NCBI RefSeq assembly: GCF_004336985.1
Contig: NZ_SJUO01000002.1
Coordinates: 62,001-126,000 of the forward strand
Origin: Exiguobacterium sp. SL-9
GTDB taxonomy: Bacteria > Bacillota > Bacilli > Exiguobacteriales > Exiguobacteriaceae
DNA: 64,000 nt
Direction: 5' to 3'
Part shown: piece by piece, positions 43,120 to 52,007 of the stretch
Layout of the letters: each line of letters begins with the position of its first letter
Numbering within the stretch: the first letter of the stretch is position 1
Notes under the pieces: generated by a model
Told to the model about the DNA's origin: nothing
Database searches by the model: none
What the model saw: only the letters and a program-made list of their open reading frames with translations
Program-made: the position numbers and the translations under genes

Positions 43120-43697
43120 CGTAATATCCGCCTTGCTTCCATCAATCGTTGGAGGATCGTGAACACTTCAAGGATGAGGAAACTCGTCGCGATGACGCCG
43201 ATCCACGTCGGGAAAAGAATCATGAGTGTGAACAAGATGAAGCATTCGGTCCGTTCCAAGATGCCAGGCTGATAATAAAATGATTTCTCTGAACGACGTG
43301 AGCTACTCGCCCCGACCGCGAGGAACAACGTCATCGCCACGACGAACGAGCCAAGCAAAAGAAGAAAAATCGGCATATGTTCCGGATGTCGTAAAGCGAG
43401 CGCGATGACGACAGCAATCTCGACGATGCGGTCGAAGACGAGGTCGAGCACCGTGCCGAACCCGGTCTTTTGAGAACGGCGGGCCATCGTCCCATCTAGG
43501 ACGTCGAAGAGACCCGAAATCCATAACAGCAACACGGCCGTCCATAACATATCATTATAAATGAACAGACCGACCGAGACACCGATGATGCCCCCAAGCA
43601 CCGTCACCTCATTCGGGGTGAATTTCCATTTCAAAAGCCGATCGGCCAAACGCTCGATGACGGGGCGGACGATGCGGCTACCGTAAGTGTCTAACAT
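43116..43697 (-). CDS. ynjF: CDP-alcohol phosphatidyltransferase, YnjF-like
   Basis: The 193-residue integral membrane enzyme has the family motif with Asp68, Gly69, Ala72, Arg73, Gly81, Asp85 and Asp89. Several hydrophobic segments are present. The later KSFYYQPGILERTE block closely matches what is remembered of E. coli YnjF. The enzyme should transfer a phosphatidyl group from a CDP-activated lipid to an alcohol not yet identified. The ATG at 43697 follows GGAGGAA and overlaps the ATPase stop by one base. Encoding beside an importer suggests that the imported compound, or a product of it, is the headgroup. Confidence 0.9.
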   Translation of the reverse strand: MLDTYGSRIVRPVIERLADRLLKWKFTPNEVTVLGGIIGVSVGLFIYNDMLWTAVLLLWISGLFDVLDGTMARRSQKTGFGTVLDLVFDRIVEIAVVIALALRHPEHMPIFLLLLGSFVVAMTLFLAVGASSSRRSEKSFYYQPGILERTECFILFTLMILFPTWIGVIATSFLILEVFTILQRLMEARRILR

Positions 43698-44584
43698 CAA
43701 ATTCCTCCTTGTTTCTGTCGCAAATAATACGTCTTACCCACTTCAAACGATTCGTTCCGCGGCAAGATGACGTATTCTCCGGTAGAGCGACGATACTCGC
43801 CAAAATGGTGTCCGAAGCGAATAAACGGGCGGACGAGCACAAGCGAATCAGACGTCGGCTCTGTCGACACGTCAATCTCGGTCGACGGGTAGAATGCACC
43901 ACCCAATTCGACGAAGTCACCGAACGTCGATTCCGTCTCGGACAATAATACCGGGGTACCGGTCACGCGAACGTGACCCGTCTCGAGCAACGTCACGCGG
44001 TCGGCGACGAGCATCGCTTCTTCTCGATCGTGGGTGACGAGAAGCGCCGTCAACTCGAGTTCACGGACGAGGTCACGAATCAGTCGCTGCAACTCGGACT
44101 TGAGGCCCGGGTCGAGGTTGGTGAACGGCTCATCGAGCAGAATGAGCCGCGGCGCAGCCGCGAGCGCTCGGGCAAAGCTCACGCGTTGTTGTTCTCCTCC
44201 GGACAGTTCGTGAACCTCAGCGTCGTATCGGCCGGGAAGCTTGACTCTTGTGAGCCACACTTCCGCTTCTTCTCGTGACCGGTTCGGAGTTGCAAGCGTC
44301 ACGTTCTCCCCAACTGTTAGATGAGGGAACAAGAGCGGAGATTGAGACAACATCGTAATCCGGCGCAAGTGAGGCGGAACCCCATGAAGGGGCAGCTCCT
44401 CCCACGTCACTGTCCCGGCATCTAGCGTCTCGAGCCCGGCGATGATGCGGAGCAGAGTCGACTTCCCGGAGCCACTCACTCCGACAAGAGCATGGATTTC
44501 CCCATTCGGAATGGTAAGATCGATCCCGCTTAATACATCGCGGTCTTTAAAACGTTTTCGTATTCCTGACAATACTAAGCTCAT
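43697..44584 (-). CDS. ynjD: ABC transporter ATPase, YnjD-like
   Basis: The 295-residue importer ATPase has Walker A GVSGSGKST, signature LSGGEQQRVSFARAL, Walker B LILLDEPF and the H-loop LLVTHDREEAM. The C-terminal extension (about 225-295) is a TOBE-like regulatory part. The nearest pattern is the iron/thiamine/polyamine importer group. It overlaps the second permease gene by 4 bases. Confidence 0.9.
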   Translation of the reverse strand: MSLVLSGIRKRFKDRDVLSGIDLTIPNGEIHALVGVSGSGKSTLLRIIAGLETLDAGTVTWEELPLHGVPPHLRRITMLSQSPLLFPHLTVGENVTLATPNRSREEAEVWLTRVKLPGRYDAEVHELSGGEQQRVSFARALAAAPRLILLDEPFTNLDPGLKSELQRLIRDLVRELELTALLVTHDREEAMLVADRVTLLETGHVRVTGTPVLLSETESTFGDFVELGGAFYPSTEIDVSTEPTSDSLVLVRPFIRFGHHFGEYRRSTGEYVILPRNESFEVGKTYYLRQKQGGI

Positions 44585-45282
44585 TGCAAACGCCCCTTCA
44601 CCAATCTAATCCAGATGCTAAATATCCCGCCGAGTCCGATATAAAATAGGACCGGCAACGAGACGAGCACCCACGTATTCTGTAACGCCTGTGAGACGTC
44701 ATTGCCTGCGTAGGCCTGATAGAGCCGTGTCGTGACCGTCGGAATGAGTCCGGCTCCAATCAATTGGACGAGCACGAACTGGCTCAAGACGATGACCGTG
44801 GAGAATAAGACAATCGTCCGGACCGACTCTTTCAAGAGCGGCAACAGCACGAACCCGATTCGAGCGAGCGGCGCAAACGTCAATGCCTGTTCGAGGAGCG
44901 GCCTCCCAATCACGTACATCGCGTTATATGCCAGTCGAATCGAATACGGTAACGTCGTGACGAGCAGGACGAGCCCGACCCCTGTATACGTTCCGATGAG
45001 CCCGACTTGGGCAAGGGCGATATACATACCGAACATGCTCGCCAAAACCGGGATGAACAATGGGAGGAATGTCAACCACTCGACCCATGACTTCCACCTC
45101 GACTCAGTAAACAGGAGCCACCAGGCCGTTCCCACCCCGAGCCAGACGTTGACAAGCGCAATACTGATTACATACGCGATCGTATTCAAAATCGCTTCGT
45201 CCCAAGAAAACGACGTGGGGAATGTCAAAAACAATCCAATAAATGGAAATACAATCAAAAAAGCGACGAGAATACGACTCAT
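44581..45282 (-). CDS. ABC transporter permease (second half of a YnjC-like unit)
   Basis: A 233-residue permease with about six hydrophobic segments and a partially conserved EAA-type loop (GRPLLEQALTFAPLARIGFVLLPLL, about residues 125-150). In E. coli YnjC is remembered as one large protein with two such halves; here the halves are separate genes. The ATG overlaps the first permease gene by 4 bases. Confidence 0.88.
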   Translation of the reverse strand: MSRILVAFLIVFPFIGLFLTFPTSFSWDEAILNTIAYVISIALVNVWLGVGTAWWLLFTESRWKSWVEWLTFLPLFIPVLASMFGMYIALAQVGLIGTYTGVGLVLLVTTLPYSIRLAYNAMYVIGRPLLEQALTFAPLARIGFVLLPLLKESVRTIVLFSTVIVLSQFVLVQLIGAGLIPTVTTRLYQAYAGNDVSQALQNTWVLVSLPVLFYIGLGGIFSIWIRLVKGRLQ

Positions 45283-46052
45283 CGTCGCATCCCCCGCTCA
45301 ATTCGCCGTCGCTGTTTAGCCGTCAAGGCGTAGGATGCGACGACGCCGGTAAAGATGAACAACGTCCAAATGAGTGCGACCGCATACGACTCGAACGCAT
45401 TGAGAAACAGACCGGTCGTCAATCGTTCATAAGCGAGTACCCCGAGCAGCTCCGGGAAGGTGACCCCTAACAGGGCCGGCACTTCATAGGCGAACGAGAT
45501 GAACGCCACGAGCACCCAGAACGAGTCGAGGAGCGGTTTGACGAGGAATGGCCATTCGGCCACTCTGAATTGTTCGAGCGGCTTGAGCTGGAGTGTCTTG
45601 GCCATATCTAAGTACCCGTGATTCAGTTGACCGTATGTGCCGACCACCATCAAAAAGACGAATGGAACTTCTTTCCAGACGTATGTCAAGATGACGACGA
45701 GATGATTCCGTTCGTTCGCCTCAAATAGGCCATATACCGGAAAGCCACCCGAGAACAACAAATAAAACAAATAGGCCGCAGCGACGTGCGGGACAAACAT
45801 CGGCCATTTGAGAAGCGAAGCGAGCCACGACGAACGCTTCATATAGATGGTCCGGGCGAGCCATGTCCCGATCATGAGTGAGAGGAGCGTCGACGTGAGT
45901 GTCACGTACAACGTCACCGCCAGGCTCGCACGCCACGCCTCGTCATTCAACTCAGACCAGTTGAAGCCGACGGTCTCGTAAATCAGAAAGGTGACACCTG
46001 TGAACGGTAGTGCCAAAACGACCAGACTCAGCCATAGACTACTTCGCGACAC
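45279..46052 (-). CDS. ABC transporter permease (first half of a YnjC-like unit)
   Basis: A 257-residue permease with six hydrophobic segments and the EAA loop DMAKTLQLKPLEQFRVAEWPFLV. The start is placed at a GTG that lies 7 bases after GAGGAG, giving a 14-base overlap with the end of the binding-protein gene; the first possible GTG, five codons earlier, has no site. It pairs with the next permease to form the channel. Confidence 0.87.
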   Translation of the reverse strand: MSRSSLWLSLVVLALPFTGVTFLIYETVGFNWSELNDEAWRASLAVTLYVTLTSTLLSLMIGTWLARTIYMKRSSWLASLLKWPMFVPHVAAAYLFYLLFSGGFPVYGLFEANERNHLVVILTYVWKEVPFVFLMVVGTYGQLNHGYLDMAKTLQLKPLEQFRVAEWPFLVKPLLDSFWVLVAFISFAYEVPALLGVTFPELLGVLAYERLTTGLFLNAFESYAVALIWTLFIFTGVVASYALTAKQRRRIERGMRR

Positions 46053-47208
46053 GGTCCCACTCCTCACGAATCAGATCGATCACGGCCGGCCCATAGTCGG
46101 GGATCGAACGTTCAGCGAGACGCTGCGGATCAGGATAGGTCACCCCTTCATCGAGTTTCAAGAATGCGTCACGGTCGGTCGCATCGAGTTTCGTCAAATC
46201 GAGCGACGTCCCGTCCCCCCAATACGTCGCGTCTTGTTTGGCGAGCTGGGCTTCCGGTGACAGTAGCTCATTGATGACGACAATCGCCCCGTTCGGATTT
46301 TTCGCATTGAACGGCACGGCGAGAAAATGCGTCGATGCGATCGAGTGTTCGAGCGTAAGCGCACGCGTCCCGTCCGGAAATACTCCGGCGTTGCGCTCGG
46401 CCTCGGCTCGGCGTTCATTGAAGCCCATCGTCATCCAGACCTCACCCGAAGCGTACAGCTGGTCGAGTTGGGCGAGGGACTTCGGATACGTCGTCCCTTG
46501 TTTCCAAAGGTTGGGTGACCAGGTCGAAAGTTCTTCCCAAAACGCGTCTGGGATCTCACCGTCACGGACCGTGTCCGCATATTCGGCATAGAGCAGATGG
46601 CGCACGAACGCGTTGCCCGTGAAGTCTGTTACTTCAGGATACGTGAAACGACCCGGATTTTCTTCGGTCCATCGATGTAATTCGTCAAACGTCGTCGGCG
46701 GATTATTCACTTTGTCCGCATCATAGTGCAAGACGAACTGCACATTCCCCCAGGCGACCTCGAGCCCGTTCGTCGGGGTGCCCGCATCAGTGGCCTGGGC
46801 TTCCTCGTTCAACAGCGCGGCGTTTGGGATTTTGTCGAGCAGGTCGCCTTGGAGCAACTCTGCCTCGGCGGCGTTACGGAAATTGTCCCCATTGATCCAC
46901 ATCAGATCGATTGTCCCTTCCTCACGGTTCGCACGTTTATCGAGTGACAATTGACGCACAAACTCGGCCGTGTCCATCGGGACGCGGTTCAAGTCAAGGT
47001 CATACGTTTCTTTCAGACGAGGCGCGACATACTCATCGATGTAGCGATTGATGCCGTCATCGCCTCCCCACATATAAAAGTTGACCGTCGATTGCTTCGC
47101 TTCTTCGGCTGCCTCTTCAAATGTCGGTGCGATCTCAGCTCGCGTCGTTCCGCAGGCAGCGAGAAACACGAGCGAAACGAGCAGGCCCAATTGTTTTAAA
47201 CGGTGCAT
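46039..47208 (-). CDS. ynjB: ABC transporter substrate-binding lipoprotein, YnjB-like
   Basis: The 389-residue lipoprotein has a signal peptide ending in lipobox LAAC (Cys19). The mature part matches E. coli YnjB in remembered stretches: VNFYMWGGDDGINRYI, IDLMWINGDNFRNA, AWGNVQF, YPEVTDFTGNAF and LSPEAQLAKQDATYWGDGT. The ligand is unknown. An AGAGGGGGA site precedes the ATG, 23 bases after the SDR stop, so it is probably co-transcribed with the MBL and SDR genes. Confidence 0.9.
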   Translation of the reverse strand: MHRLKQLGLLVSLVFLAACGTTRAEIAPTFEEAAEEAKQSTVNFYMWGGDDGINRYIDEYVAPRLKETYDLDLNRVPMDTAEFVRQLSLDKRANREEGTIDLMWINGDNFRNAAEAELLQGDLLDKIPNAALLNEEAQATDAGTPTNGLEVAWGNVQFVLHYDADKVNNPPTTFDELHRWTEENPGRFTYPEVTDFTGNAFVRHLLYAEYADTVRDGEIPDAFWEELSTWSPNLWKQGTTYPKSLAQLDQLYASGEVWMTMGFNERRAEAERNAGVFPDGTRALTLEHSIASTHFLAVPFNAKNPNGAIVVINELLSPEAQLAKQDATYWGDGTSLDLTKLDATDRDAFLKLDEGVTYPDPQRLAERSIPDYGPAVIDLIREEWDRVAK

Positions 47209-47231
47209 CGTCTTTCCCCCTCTTCTCTCTT

Positions 47232-47978
47232 TTACTTTTTGTCAAATCCCCGTTTTGCGACCCGTTCGAACATAACCGGGCACATTGCGTACAGTTTCGC
47301 TCCGATTTCCATCCACCACGGGGCGTTCACTTCGCGTTTCGACGACTCACACGCCGCAACGACACGTTTCGCGAGGCGATCGGGGTCAAGCATAATCGCC
47401 TTTACGCTCGCCTCGTAACGTCCACTCTTATCAGCCCGAAGAAAGAACGGGGTCGCGATTGGTCCCGGATTGACGGTCAACACGTGTACCCCATCCGGTT
47501 TCAGTTCTAATCGTAAAGCGTTCGAGAACTGGAGTAACGCCGCCTTCGATCCGGCATAAACGGCCGACTTCGGGGTCGGTACTTTTGCTGCTTGTGAACA
47601 GACGTTGATAATCGTACTGCCACGTCGCATCGTTCGTGCACAATCACGGGCCATCAGCATCGGGGCGGTCGCGTTCAAACGCATCGTCTCCTCGATGACG
47701 TCGGTCGTTTGGTCGACGACCCGGTCGAACTCGCCGATTCCGGCATTGTTCACCCAGATGTCGATTGCTCCATATGTACGTTCGACTTGCGCCACGAGCG
47801 TGTCATATTCGGTACAGACGTCGGCGACGAGCCAATCGGCCGATAACTTTAACCCTAGTTCACGTAACCGCTCCTCGTTCCGTGCAATCAACGTCAAGCG
47901 GGCACCCGATTCATAAAAAGAATGCGCCAGCGCAGCCCCTAAGCCGCTCGACGCACCCGTAATCACAACATGTCTCAT
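47232..47978 (-). CDS. yqjQ: Short-chain dehydrogenase, YqjQ-like
   Basis: A 248-residue classical SDR with TGASSGLG, NNAGIGEF and the catalytic Ser...Y-x-x-x-K (YAGSKAA, about residue 150). The C-terminal extension with NAPWWMEIGAKLYAMCPVMFERV is like B. subtilis YqjQ. Substrate is unknown. The ATG overlaps the MBL-gene stop by ATGA and has GGAGG 9-10 bases upstream; the longer frame is less likely. Confidence 0.87.
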   Translation of the reverse strand: MRHVVITGASSGLGAALAHSFYESGARLTLIARNEERLRELGLKLSADWLVADVCTEYDTLVAQVERTYGAIDIWVNNAGIGEFDRVVDQTTDVIEETMRLNATAPMLMARDCARTMRRGSTIINVCSQAAKVPTPKSAVYAGSKAALLQFSNALRLELKPDGVHVLTVNPGPIATPFFLRADKSGRYEASVKAIMLDPDRLAKRVVAACESSKREVNAPWWMEIGAKLYAMCPVMFERVAKRGFDKK

Positions 47979-48952
47979 TCCACAAATTCCTCCGCTCTCA
48001 TATAAATCCATTTCCCGTCCGTCAATCGTTTGACGACACGGCCACGCTCCTCGAGCAACGTCAAGCGTGCGAACACTTCACTGAAGACGAGCGGCATCGC
48101 TCGACGCATCTTCCGTCCATACAGACGCATCGACCAATCGAACACACTCAACCCGTCGACCCAATCGACGAGAAGCAACTCACTCCGTTCATAACGCTGG
48201 GCAATGCGCGTCTCAATCAACGGTCGCGGTTTTTGAATAGGTTCTCCGTGCCCACTTACGACGAGTTTCAAGTCGACATCTCTCAGTTTCCGGAGCGAGT
48301 CGAGATACAGGACGACTGGCGAGGCGAAGCCTTCCTCCTCGTACGGTTGTTCAATGAGCGGGTTCGGTTCGACCGTATCGATCAAATGGTCGCCTGCAAT
48401 CAACACACCGCCAGGGCCGAGCAGTCCGAGCTGGTCACTCGCATGGCCAGGCAAATGAATCGTCTTCCACGCCCCGTCACTCGTAACGTCCTGCCCGTCA
48501 GCGAACGTCATCGTGACAGTCGTTGGGCCGATCCAACGCAGTGCCTCCCGATAATCGGGTAATTTGTTCACAATCGTTTCCGGCGTGCCGAACCAGTGCG
48601 CCAAGTCATGTAAGAACTGGTTGCCCCGTTTGATGAAGTTCGGCGTCTGTTCCAAATAGCGAACGAGCTTCTCATGTCCGTATACGGGAATCGCAGCGTC
48701 ACGCAAACGCCACGCCTGCCCCGCGTGGTCGGCATGGTGATGTGTCAGAAATAAAAAGTCAATGTCCGCGAGCGTCAGTTCGAGCTCGGCCAATTGCGTC
48801 GTCAAAGAAACCCACGCTTCTTCCGTATCCGGTCCGCAATCGACCATGAAAAAACGGTTCATATGCTCAACGACATAGACATTCACGTTGCCGACCTCGA
48901 ACGGCGTCGGTATATCGAGTCTTGCCAGTTGGCTTGAAATCCAGTTCGCCAC
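47975..48952 (-). CDS. yqjP: MBL-fold metallo-hydrolase, YqjP-like
   Basis: A 325-residue beta-lactamase-fold hydrolase with the metal motif THHHADHAG (about residues 73-81), the downstream His in LPGHASDQ and Asp in IAGDHLIDT. A C-terminal winged-helix-like part ends with MRAEEFVE. A GTG start (MANWISSQL) is preferred since it lies 10 bases after GGAAGGGG; an earlier GTG has no site. It is the first gene of a coupled run that continues with SDR and the ynj-like importer. Confidence 0.87.
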   Translation of the reverse strand: MANWISSQLARLDIPTPFEVGNVNVYVVEHMNRFFMVDCGPDTEEAWVSLTTQLAELELTLADIDFLFLTHHHADHAGQAWRLRDAAIPVYGHEKLVRYLEQTPNFIKRGNQFLHDLAHWFGTPETIVNKLPDYREALRWIGPTTVTMTFADGQDVTSDGAWKTIHLPGHASDQLGLLGPGGVLIAGDHLIDTVEPNPLIEQPYEEEGFASPVVLYLDSLRKLRDVDLKLVVSGHGEPIQKPRPLIETRIAQRYERSELLLVDWVDGLSVFDWSMRLYGRKMRRAMPLVFSEVFARLTLLEERGRVVKRLTDGKWIYMRAEEFVE

Positions 48953-49020
48953 GTCCCCACAACCCCTTCCACCTATCTTCACTCATTATACCTGTCGATT
49001 CGAAAGGATTTCAATCACAC

Positions 49021-49048
49021 AAAAAAAGGAGAGGATTTCTCCTCTCCA
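49021..49048 (-). terminator. gapN terminator
   Basis: A perfect 8-bp stem with a four-base loop (49028-49035 with 49040-49047) is followed by seven T residues on the minus strand. Confidence 0.95.
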
Positions 49049-49053
49049 AGCAC

Positions 49054-50487
49054 TTATAAGTTGATGACGGTGACTTTGTCACGTGTCATCGTCTCGAGGC
49101 TGCGTCCAATCCCTTGAACACCGAGGCCTGACTGCTTCACACCGATGAACGGGAAGTGATCAGGGCCACGTTCCGTACGACCGTTCACTTGAACCGTACC
49201 GACTTCGAGCTTGTCGGCGACCGTGAAGGCGCTGTTTACGTTTTGCGTGAATACGCTCGCTTGCAGACCGAACTCCGATTCGTTCGTAAGTTCAATCATT
49301 TCGTCGAGTGACTTGACGCGGATGACTGGCAAGACCGGTCCGAACGGCTCTTCCCAAGCGACGCGCATCTCACGCGTGACATGGTCGAGGAGCGTCGGAT
49401 GAAGGAGGTTGCCGTCGCGTTTGTTTCCATGGACGACCGTCGCTTGTTTGTTGACGGCGTCATCGATCAAGCCTTGGACATAGTCCGCTGATTTTTTGTC
49501 GATGAGTGGGACGATGAAGCTATTATCGACCGGTGAACCGACCGTAAGCTTCTCGACACGTTCTTTCAACATACCAACGAGTTCGTCTGCTTGATGCTCG
49601 AGCACGAACACACGCTTGATGGCCGTACAGCGTTGTCCCGAATACGAGAACGCCCCGCTGATGATTTGATCGGCCGCGAGTGTAAGGTCCGCGTCTTCGA
49701 GTACGAGCGCCGGGTCTTTCCCGCCAAGTTCGAGCACGACTGGAACCATCGATGCCTGTTGTGACAAGTGTTGTCCCGTACCAGTACCGCCGGTGAATGT
49801 AATCATGTCGATGCCAGGGTGTGATGTCAAATAGTCGCCGATGACCGATCCGCGACCAGTGACGAGGTTCAAGAGACCGCTCGGAAGACCAGCGTCTTGA
49901 AGCGCCTCCACCATTTTCACACCACTGATGGCGCCTTGGGTCGCCGGTTTAAACACGACCGCGTTCCCGGTAATGAGCGCCGGAGCGATTTTGGCTGCCG
50001 CCAAGTTGACCGGGTAGTTGAACGGTGAAATCGCGAGGACGACACCGAGCGCTTCTTTCTTGATGATCGCCATCTTGTTCTTCGAGCCGCCAGGGAATGA
50101 GTCGCCTTGCATGAAACCGCCCGTGAAGCGAAGTCCTTCTTCTGCCGTATAGCGAATGATTTCCGCTGTCCGGACGACTTCTTTTTTCGCGTCGCTCAAG
50201 TTTTTCCCGACTTCACGCATGATGATTTGACCGATCTCATCAACGCGCTCTTCGAGTTTGTCTGCCCAAGCGTACAACAGTTCGGCACGCTTGTTGACCG
50301 GAAGCGCAGCCCATTCCTGTTGTGCGCTTTTCGCGCCGTGAATTGCCTCATCGACTTCGTCGCGAGACATCGCCTGGACGTGCCCGACGATTTCATCTGT
50401 ATAAGGTGAAACGAGTTCGATTGTTTCGTTCGATGTCGATTCCTGCCATTGTCCATTGATTAAATATGGATACGTGTTCATACTCAT
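49054..50487 (-). CDS. gapN: NADP-dependent non-phosphorylating glyceraldehyde-3-phosphate dehydrogenase
   Basis: This 477-residue aldehyde dehydrogenase oxidises glyceraldehyde-3-phosphate straight to 3-phosphoglycerate, giving NADPH and skipping ATP formation. It matches remembered streptococcal GapN closely: ISPFNYPVNLA, FTGGTGTGQ, the general base in VLELGGKDPALV, the catalytic Cys in FSYSGQRCTAIKRV, and a QVNGRTERGPDHFPF segment that resembles the GapN substrate pocket. The ATG is 10 bases after AGGAGGC. A cre-like site overlaps the promoter -35, suggesting control by sugar availability. Confidence 0.93.
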   Translation of the reverse strand: MSMNTYPYLINGQWQESTSNETIELVSPYTDEIVGHVQAMSRDEVDEAIHGAKSAQQEWAALPVNKRAELLYAWADKLEERVDEIGQIIMREVGKNLSDAKKEVVRTAEIIRYTAEEGLRFTGGFMQGDSFPGGSKNKMAIIKKEALGVVLAISPFNYPVNLAAAKIAPALITGNAVVFKPATQGAISGVKMVEALQDAGLPSGLLNLVTGRGSVIGDYLTSHPGIDMITFTGGTGTGQHLSQQASMVPVVLELGGKDPALVLEDADLTLAADQIISGAFSYSGQRCTAIKRVFVLEHQADELVGMLKERVEKLTVGSPVDNSFIVPLIDKKSADYVQGLIDDAVNKQATVVHGNKRDGNLLHPTLLDHVTREMRVAWEEPFGPVLPVIRVKSLDEMIELTNESEFGLQASVFTQNVNSAFTVADKLEVGTVQVNGRTERGPDHFPFIGVKQSGLGVQGIGRSLETMTRDKVTVINL

Positions 50488-50565
50488 AATCTCTATCTGC
50501 CTCCTGAGTAAGCTTTGATATCTCGTTGCCACCCCCATTGTATGCAAAATCAAATCGGTTGAACA

Positions 50566-50603
50566 ACTATAAAGATTCAGTTTGTGTAATGTAAACGGTT
50601 ACT
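50566..50603 (-). promoter_or_regulatory. gapN promoter overlapped by a cre-like site
   Basis: On the minus strand -35 TTTACA (50590-50595) and -10 TATAGT (50566-50571) are 18 bases apart. On the plus strand 50590-50603 reads TGTAAACGGTTACT, one mismatch from the CcpA consensus, and covers the -35. A nearer -10 candidate (TACAAT) also exists, so the start of transcription is not certain. Confidence 0.6.
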
Positions 50604-50647
50604 CGTCAATTTTTTGTCAATTCCGCCTCAACTTTGCCACTTTCAGC

Positions 50648-50675
50648 TGAAGATATTCTTCCATTCGACCGATAG
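50648..50675 (+). promoter_or_regulatory. Candidate sigma-D promoter of cheV
   Basis: TGAA (50648-50651) and ACCGATAG (50668-50675), 16 bases apart, resemble the motility-sigma consensus TAAA-N14/16-GCCGATAT at 3 of 4 and 6 of 8 positions. It lies 36 bases before the cheV start, as expected for a chemotaxis gene. Confidence 0.5.
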
Positions 50676-50711
50676 TAAGGAAGAGAGTACGTGAACTAGG
50701 AGGGACCACCA

Positions 50712-51593
50712 GTGAGCATGGATCATAATATTTTACTTGAGGCAGGTACGAACGAGTTAGAAATCGTCATTTTCCAATCAGGCCCATTCATTTTCGGGAT
50801 CAACGTCATGAAAGTACGGGAGATTATCACGATGCTTCCGCTCACCCCGCTACCGGGCACCCCGGAAGCCATTATGGGGCTCATTGAACTTCGCGGTGAA
50901 GTCATGACCGTCATCGATTTACCGATGGTCATCAATCATCCGCGTGAAGTTGGAGACAATGACCGCTTGATCGTCTGTGAATTCAACGGAGAGAAATCAG
51001 TACTCCGCGTCGACCAAGTGACAGAAATCAAACGAATCTCATGGGAACAGATCGACACGCCGTCCGATCTCGCGCGTGGCATGCAAGGCATTACGAACGG
51101 GGTCGTCAAAACAGGAGACCAGATGATTATCCTTCTCGACTACGAGCGAATCGCTCTCGAGCTTTCCCGTAAAGACATCATGGCCCGTGAATCGGTCAAA
51201 CGGCTCGGTGCCCGGGAACGGTCGAACAAACACGTATGGATTGCGGAAGACTCAGAGATGTTGCGGACACTCATCATCGACACGCTCGACGAAGCAGGCT
51301 ACTTCAACACGACCATCTTCAACAACGGGAAAGAAGCGCTCGATGCTTTCGAACAGAGCGACGTCCATTGCGACCTGCTCATCACCGACATCGAGATGCC
51401 GCAAATGGACGGCTTGCATTTGACGAGACGGCTCCGTGAGATGGATCAATTCGCCGATCTACCAATCGTCATCTTCTCGTCACTCATCTCGGATGATTTG
51501 AAACATAAAGGCGATGCAGTCGGTGCGAACGCCCAAATCACGAAGCCAGAAATCGGCATGTTAATCTCCACACTCGACGAATTTTTAGCTTGA
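50712..51593 (+). CDS. cheV: Chemotaxis coupling protein CheV
   Basis: The 293-residue protein joins an N-terminal CheW-like domain (about 10-150, with ELRGEVMTVIDLP) to a C-terminal receiver domain (about 172-290, with phospho-acceptor Asp in LLITDIEMPQMDG). CheV links receptors to CheA and adapts the signal when phosphorylated. A GTG start, 8 bases after AGGAGGG, matches the family start MSL/M; an ATG two codons on is possible. It is single-gene with its own terminator. Confidence 0.95.
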   Translation: MSMDHNILLEAGTNELEIVIFQSGPFIFGINVMKVREIITMLPLTPLPGTPEAIMGLIELRGEVMTVIDLPMVINHPREVGDNDRLIVCEFNGEKSVLRVDQVTEIKRISWEQIDTPSDLARGMQGITNGVVKTGDQMIILLDYERIALELSRKDIMARESVKRLGARERSNKHVWIAEDSEMLRTLIIDTLDEAGYFNTTIFNNGKEALDAFEQSDVHCDLLITDIEMPQMDGLHLTRRLREMDQFADLPIVIFSSLISDDLKHKGDAVGANAQITKPEIGMLISTLDEFLA

Positions 51594-51601
51594 ATTGAAA
51601 A

Positions 51602-51637
51602 ATGGGACTTCGCATCGTGGCGAAATCCCGTTTTTTT
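51602..51637 (+). terminator. cheV terminator
   Basis: A stem of about 10 bp with one mismatch (51603-51613 with 51620-51630) is followed by seven T residues. It overlaps the 3' end of the convergent Hpt gene. Confidence 0.9.
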
Positions 51638-52007
51638 ATGGTAACTCGTTCAGATGGGCGTCCCATTCATCATCGAAGCGACGCATATCCGCTTCAATCT
51701 CATCGAGAATCGGTTCGAGGTTCGAGGTCTCGTTCGTCTCCCCAGCCATTTCAAGCTGATGGAACCGAGAGGCCATCTCGTCGAGCCCAACCGAATAGGA
51801 AGCTCCTTTCAACAAGTGGGCCAGTTGTTCGATTTTTTCGTGATTTTGTTCACGCACCATCTGTTTCAATTCAGGGAATTTCGCCTCGAATTGGCGCACA
51901 TACGTATCGGCAATCTTTTTCAAGAATTCTTTATTTCCGCTAGCAATTTGATGGAGCTCCGCCAACTTATCTTCGTTAAACAGAGCATTTTGGGGCGTTT
52001 GTGACAA
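51636..52007 (-). CDS. Orphan histidine-phosphotransfer (Hpt) protein
   Basis: The 123-residue all-helical protein has the phospho-accepting His in LAHLLKGASYSVGLDEMA (about residue 65), the Hpt signature. It lacks kinase or receiver domains, so it should pass phosphate between a hybrid kinase and a response regulator. A TTG at 52007 is preferred because AGGAGG lies 7 bases before it; the ATG two codons upstream is almost touching that site. It is divergent from corA; a receiver-phosphatase gene lies 1.1 kb beyond corA. Confidence 0.85.
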   Translation of the reverse strand: MSQTPQNALFNEDKLAELHQIASGNKEFLKKIADTYVRQFEAKFPELKQMVREQNHEKIEQLAHLLKGASYSVGLDEMASRFHQLEMAGETNETSNLEPILDEIEADMRRFDDEWDAHLNELP

